Assembly: GCA_030247885.1 (NCBI GenBank) | Contig: JAPDRO010000007.1 | Location: 1,061,501-1,125,500 of the forward strand | DNA from: Taxawa tesnikishii (nom. ined.) | Lineage: Eukaryota; Ascomycota; Dothideomycetes; Dothideales | DNA length: 64,000 nucleotides | Direction of reading: 5' to 3' | In this document: positions 60,012 through 64,000 of the stretch, piece after piece | How the letters are laid out: every line of letters begins with the position of its first letter | How positions within the stretch are numbered: position 1 is the first letter of the stretch | The notes under the pieces: generated by a model | What the model was told of the DNA's origin: nothing | The model's database searches: none | The model's input: the letters and a program-made list of their open reading frames with translations, nothing else | Program-made: the position numbers and the translations under genes

Positions 60012-60640
60012 GCTGGATCTGATGTTTTGGTTACTCTGTGTTGATGTGTTGAGGCAGGCAGAGGAAGCTGTCAGTAATAGGCGGCAGCGTTGGAGGCTAG
60101 CCATCGGATATTCAACCGTTGGTGATTCGTACAGCAATTGGAGCATTTGTTGCCATTGCAGAGGCTTGTGAAACAACACAGTATTTCAGCCTCAACTCGA
60201 AACGATATGTCGATTATGGTGGATCAAGCGTACACGACAGGGCTGTCATTTCTCAGGGTTGTAGTGTTCGTTCGAGGTCGTTTAGACCATGAGTGATACC
60301 AAGCTGCACGCAATGCATGACATGACAGGTGTGGGCACCCGCGACCTGTCATACAGTCTGTATACCAGGACGCAGAAGACCACGGGAGGTTTCGCGCCAA
60401 CTGATGAAATGTTGTGCAGGAGATGCATGGAAAGTCTGTACTCAAGTAGCACCTGTTGCATGCATGTTCGCGGGCCGCACCGTTCCACGAGATGCCCACA
60501 ACGCCAAGCATCTCATCGACGTCAACCCTGCTGCTCGTGCTTTGACCTTTTTCCCCAAGAACAACACGGTTCATCCATACCTCCGAATCACCTGATTGTA
60601 CATCCGTCTCGCTTGCGCGCCATCGTGTTCAGTCGCAACA
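60012..60640. other. Intergenic, no gene seen
   Basis: About 630 bases between two genes on the same strand. No coding signature is recognised; the right end is the presumed promoter of the cytochrome b5-like gene. Confidence 0.5.
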
Positions 60641-61184
60641 ATGTCTTTTGAGCCGAAGCACAAGGTGGAGTTGGATCCGCCCAAGGACGACCTTATCAGC
60701 CCAGACTATCTTGCCAAATGCGACGGTATGCATACTGCACGGTCCCGCCACAAATGCCGCCATGGGTCTCTAACATACCGGGGCAGGGAGGAATGAGGGA
60801 TACCCCACCTATGTTGCCATCAAAGTGAGCATACTCCGGCCGGACTGGACTTTGTTGCCCGTAGAGCAAACATGCTGACAGAGTTGGTGAAAGGGAACGG
60901 TCTTTGACGTGACTGGAAACAAGTCGTATGAACCCGGGGCTTCCTACAACGGTATTCTCTGTTCCCCGCCATAGAGACAGAATTTCTTACCAACATGTTT
61001 CTTAGTCTTTGCGGGCAAAGATGCATCACGCGCGCTGGCGCAGTCGTCTCTGAAGCCAGAGGACTGCCGGCCGGATTGGGAGGACCTTGCCCCAGAGCAC
61101 CAGAAGGTGCTGAATGATTGGTTCACCTTCTTCAGCAAGCGCTACAACATCAAAGGGAAGGTGCAGCAGACTTCCAACCTGTAG
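60641..61184 (+). CDS. Cytochrome b5-like heme/steroid-binding domain protein (MAPR-type)
   Basis: Four exons (60641-60725, 60787-60824, 60894-60951, 61006-61184) join in frame to 119 residues. It begins MSFEPKHKVELDPPKDDLIS PDYLAKCDG and continues GYPTYVAIKGTVFDVTGNKS YEPGASYNVFAGKDASRALA and ends FFSKRYNIKGKVQQTSNL. YVAIKGTVFDVT and YNVFAGKDASRALA are the hallmark of the membrane-associated progesterone receptor / Dap1 branch, where a Tyr ligates heme. Unlike Dap1 there is no N-terminal membrane segment, so it is probably soluble. Dap1-type proteins support sterol-synthesis P450 enzymes; whether this one does is unknown. Exons 2 and 3 are very short (38 and 58 bases). Confidence 0.9.
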
Positions 61185-61716
61185 ACTGACGCAGATAAGA
61201 TGAAACGAAGATATGGCATTCTTTCGTTTTGGTTACGATGCACTAGACAGGATCCCTCAATAGGCAATCTAGATTACCCGAACCACTGAGCACAGGACTA
61301 TCATGATATCGGGGCTCCGAAGAACGTTTGTGGGATTGGTTCGTTGCATCGTCGAAGCGACAAACGTACAGCTCGCTGAAGGGTATCGTAAGCAAAGGAA
61401 AATGACTGCTTCCTCTAGGGTGGTTAAGCACTCGGGGATGTGCAAGCTCGCAAGGGGTACCGTAAACCTTCGCACAAGCATTTCCACCGACAAATTTCCC
61501 ACACCCACTTCAATAGCAGAGCGTTGCGAAAACGCCATCAGTGAACACGATCCAGATGATCAATTTCTCACCCTTCCGGTAGGCCATTCACCTACCTCCA
61601 AGTCGCTTCCTCCAAAGATGAAAGTGAAGAAGAGGACGAGAACACTATCAACGAACCCATCCCGGACGCATCAACTGCCCGCCACCCGTTCGGTAAGACC
61701 GCCTGAGTCTTCCGCC
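61185..61716. other. Intergenic, no gene seen
   Basis: About 530 bases between convergent genes. A plus-strand frame of 242 codons (61303-62031) crosses this region but has no family resemblance and runs antisense to the small Cys-rich gene. Confidence 0.5.
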
Positions 61717-61938
61717 TCAGAGTTTCTTGCCCTTCGGGAGGGGTTTGTCGGCCGGGCCGCTCTGCCCGGTCCGCTTCTGACAGGGCTCGCAATACTCGTA
61801 CTCATTCCTCCACTCGCGTTTGATGCCCCAAGCGCCGAAGCATTGGTGATTGATGTCGTTGCGGGCGAAATGGCAGTACTCGACCAGACGCTTCATTCCG
61901 CAGCCGCAGGCAAAGTATACGATCTCGTATTTGCACAT
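61717..61938 (-). CDS. Small Cys-rich protein, fungal, unknown function
   Basis: A single frame of 73 residues starting MCKYEIVYFACGCGMKRLVE and continuing YCHFARNDINHQCFGAWGIK REW...YCEPC, with a Lys/Gly/Pro tail. Seven Cys (2, 11, 13, 22, 33, 50, 53) and a His arrange as C-x-C and C-x2-C pairs, which suggests zinc binding rather than secretion, since there is no signal peptide. I have seen unnamed fungal proteins of the HFARNDxxHQCFGAW type; no function is assigned. Its size and the antisense frame over it make the call moderate. Confidence 0.6.
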   Translation of the reverse strand: MCKYEIVYFACGCGMKRLVEYCHFARNDINHQCFGAWGIKREWRNEYEYCEPCQKRTGQSGPADKPLPKGKKL

Positions 61939-63123
61939 TGTGGTTTTGGTGGGTTTTTGGTGCAGATCGTAAGTGGGAATTGCAAGACTGAGAGAGGCGT
62001 GGTTGTGAAGGGTGAGTATGGGGTCTGGTAGACATGTCAGTACAGAATATGGAGAGGTCGTTTGGGGAGAGTACCCCGATCAGAAGGTTTTACGAGTTGT
62101 GGTAGATGGGTTGTAAGACAAGATTCGGGTCGGATCAATAAGGTCGATAAGCCTTCCGGATTATGTTGAGATGTGGTTAGTTAGGAGAACAGATGCGAGC
62201 ATTGGAATATAAGTATTCCAGTTCGAGTCCTGACCTTGGCCGCATGTGTCGTCCTTTCCGGTTTCCACAATGCACTAGCACGTTCGCAAGCGATAGGACA
62301 CAGGGCAAGGACCTACTGAGCATGCTTTTGATAACTCTCGGGGCTTTTGCTGCTGGATGCTTTCCAAGACTGGTGGCGGTGAGGCTGCTGTGGGCATGCA
62401 TTGGGTGAAACAAGCCAACAAACAGCTTGTTCGCACGTGCTCAAGCGTTCTTTGAGGATACAAAAGCCTTCTTGCGTCCACGTCAAGGAAAGGCCCTTGT
62501 ACAGCGTGTCGGTTGCAGCTGCACATCGTGACTTGCCAAGAAAAAGTGACTCGTCTCAAAAACTACGTCCGTACAGAGGGACCGTGTTGTCAGCAACTTC
62601 CATGAAGGGTTACACAGTGGCATATATATTAGGGGTTCTTCTCTTTCTCTCTGCCGACAACCGGGTTGGATTGGGTTGGTTCGCGTCGCTCGAAGGTAAG
62701 CTGTGTTGGTTAGCTGCAGCTGGGCGGTCGTCCGTCCGCTGTGAAACGCATCTTTCCGTGTTGAGCAAGCTGTAGAGTGTCCGAGTGGCAGGGTCATGAT
62801 CCCGGTAGCTGGGAGGAGAGACATGAAACTTGCGCTGATGAACTGGTATAGTAGAAAAACTATTGAGTGTACCACGCAGATATTCGGGGAAGATGAATTA
62901 GTGTTCTCGGAAAACGCACCAGCAACAGCGGTAGTGCCCTCATCGTCTCCATATGGTGTACCTTGGTCTCATACAACATTTTAGGGTTGCTCGATGGACA
63001 ACTCAGCAATTCCCTTTCTGCACAGATAGAGTGACACAAAGATGAAAAGGAAGAGCTTGCTTTTGCCCACTCTGTACCAGAACATATGCCGTGTAACCAC
63101 GTCTCCCAAAACACAAGCGAAGC
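61939..63123. other. Intergenic, no gene seen
   Basis: Nearly 1.2 kb with only short, unrecognised frames. It includes the promoter side of the small Cys-rich gene and the 3' flank of the Nop4-like gene. Confidence 0.5.
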
Positions 63124-64000
63124 TTATGCTTTGGCACCCTTCTTGCGAGCACGGCGGACCATACGCTTCTTCTGAATGATCCTTTGTCGCTTCGCCAGCT
63201 TCTCATCGGCCGGGTTACTGGGGGCTCGGGCTGAGAGGCTTCATCGTCGCCGCCACCACCCCTCTTGCGCTTTTGACCCGCCGAACCTTTGCCAGACGCT
63301 GTGCGAGCATCGTTGTGGCCTGCATCCCCTGTCACTGCTCTCTCTTTGGCCTTGCCTTCGCGTTCCTTTCTCCGCCCAACGACCTGCGCATTCTCAATGG
63401 CGAACTCGACTATGAGTCTTTTCTTCCTGTCTTGTATCACCTCCTGCGTGAGTTTCTTGCCCTTCCCTGCTTTCTCAATTGCGCTGTAGTCGATAGCGTG
63501 TCCGTTGAGCCATCTCAAACCCATCAAAGCATTACGATGAGTGTAGTACTCGATGAATCCGTAACCCCGACTTCGGCCTGCACCGCTCTTCTCATCGACT
63601 TTGCTGCCCTCGCGCCCCTCGAACACGATTTTCGCCTGCTTCACAAGCCCCTTTGCACGAGAGCGGCGATCCTTTTCGGCTTCTTGCATCTCCTCCCCAC
63701 CTCGAGCTAGCTCTTCCTTGGACAAGCGCTGCCGCTTGCCGGCCTTGACATCTGTTGCGAAACCAACAACGGCTTCTCGAGCTAGCTGCTTAAGATCCTT
63801 TGACGTGACAGACCGTGGAATATTTCTTACTGAAAGCCTAGTCAAGCTCAAGTGCAAAGAGGGGTTGCTCTCGATCAAGTTCTTCCGCTGCTTCATACTA
63901 GCTTCCCGCATCGTCCGCTCAGAAGGAGAGAGTTTCTCATACTGAGGAGAATTGGACGGGATGGTTCCCTCGGACAAGAGATACAAGCGTCTCTTATCCC
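63124..64000 (-). CDS. NOP4: Nop4/RBM28-like nucleolar RNA-binding protein, 3' part
   Basis: Only the C-terminal part is in the window; the gene continues past the right edge. Visible is PSERTMREASMKQRKNLIES, then an RRM: LHLSLTRLSVRNIPRSVTSK DLKQLAREAV (RNP2 region), VKQAKIVFEGREG and SRGYGFIEYYTHRNALMGLR WLNG (RNP1 GYGFIEY). A basic tail follows (QDRKKRLIVEFAIENAQVV, KRKRGGGGDDEASQPEPP) and the protein ends in KRQRIIQKKRMVRRARKKGA KA. The layout matches yeast Nop4 and human RBM28, which act in 60S maturation. The tail switches frame at G5 63220-63224; one more C/G joins EPP to SNPADEKLAKRQRIIQ and the stop at 63124. Confidence 0.85.

Noticed and set aside
61303-62031. 242-codon plus-strand frame
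   Set aside because: No family resemblance and atypical composition; it overlaps the better-supported small Cys-rich gene on the other strand.
1-64000. Transposons, viral remnants, secondary-metabolite cluster, CRISPR
   Set aside because: No transposase, reverse transcriptase, integrase, capsid, PKS/NRPS or repeat-spacer pattern was found in any frame.

Overview
The window reads as nuclear DNA of a filamentous ascomycete (Pezizomycotina), most likely a Dothideomycete. The evidence is densely packed genes on both strands, introns mostly of 50-80 bases with GTRNGT donors and CTAAC-like branch sites, the gene families present (Med16, verprolin, Rpn13, Mak21, alkaline ceramidase, Sfk1, Prm10/ThrE-like, hybrid histidine kinase), and two IFI6/ISG12-like genes. 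The class-level placement is an inference from general gene content. I see no transposon, viral remnant, CRISPR array, tRNA or rRNA, and no secondary-metabolite cluster.

Layout. 1-1.4 kb has no gene but carries a heptanucleotide minisatellite. 1.4-9 kb: histidine phosphatase, putative acetyltransferase, CsbD-like stress protein and a Prm10/ThrE-type transporter. 9-11.5 kb is empty. 11.5-16 kb: exosome subunit Rrp42 and an Hst3/Hst4-type sirtuin. 17-25 kb: Mediator Med16, a head-to-head pair of IFI6-like genes, Rpn13 and ribosomal protein eL6. 26-32.7 kb: coiled-coil protein, prefoldin 1, alkaline ceramidase and an unrecognised secreted repeat protein. 34-44 kb: Sfk1-like membrane protein, ATIC (purine synthesis) and a hybrid histidine kinase. 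44-51 kb: mitochondrial rhomboid, a small helical protein, verprolin and a mitochondrial membrane protein. 51-64 kb: mitochondrial ProRS, Mak21/Noc1, Cue5-like protein, a secreted agmatinase, a cytochrome b5-like protein, a small Cys-rich protein and the 3' end of Nop4/RBM28.

Most genes are ordinary housekeeping: RNA processing and ribosome biogenesis (Rrp42, Mak21, Nop4, eL6), proteasome (Rpn13, perhaps the Tma17-like protein), chromatin and transcription (sirtuin, Med16), sphingolipid and membrane biology (ceramidase, Sfk1) and mitochondria (rhomboid, ProRS). They do not form one pathway.

Two things stand out. First, about eighteen single-base frame breaks interrupt otherwise well-conserved host genes, and nearly all sit at runs of four or five C or G where one more C or G would restore the family sequence. 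This looks like a consensus sequencing artefact, so conceptual translations of this window are unreliable at those points. Second, the strongest biological candidates are the divergent IFI6/ISG12-like pair with an intron in the same position, and the intronless secreted protein with internal repeats and a C-terminal hydrophobic segment.
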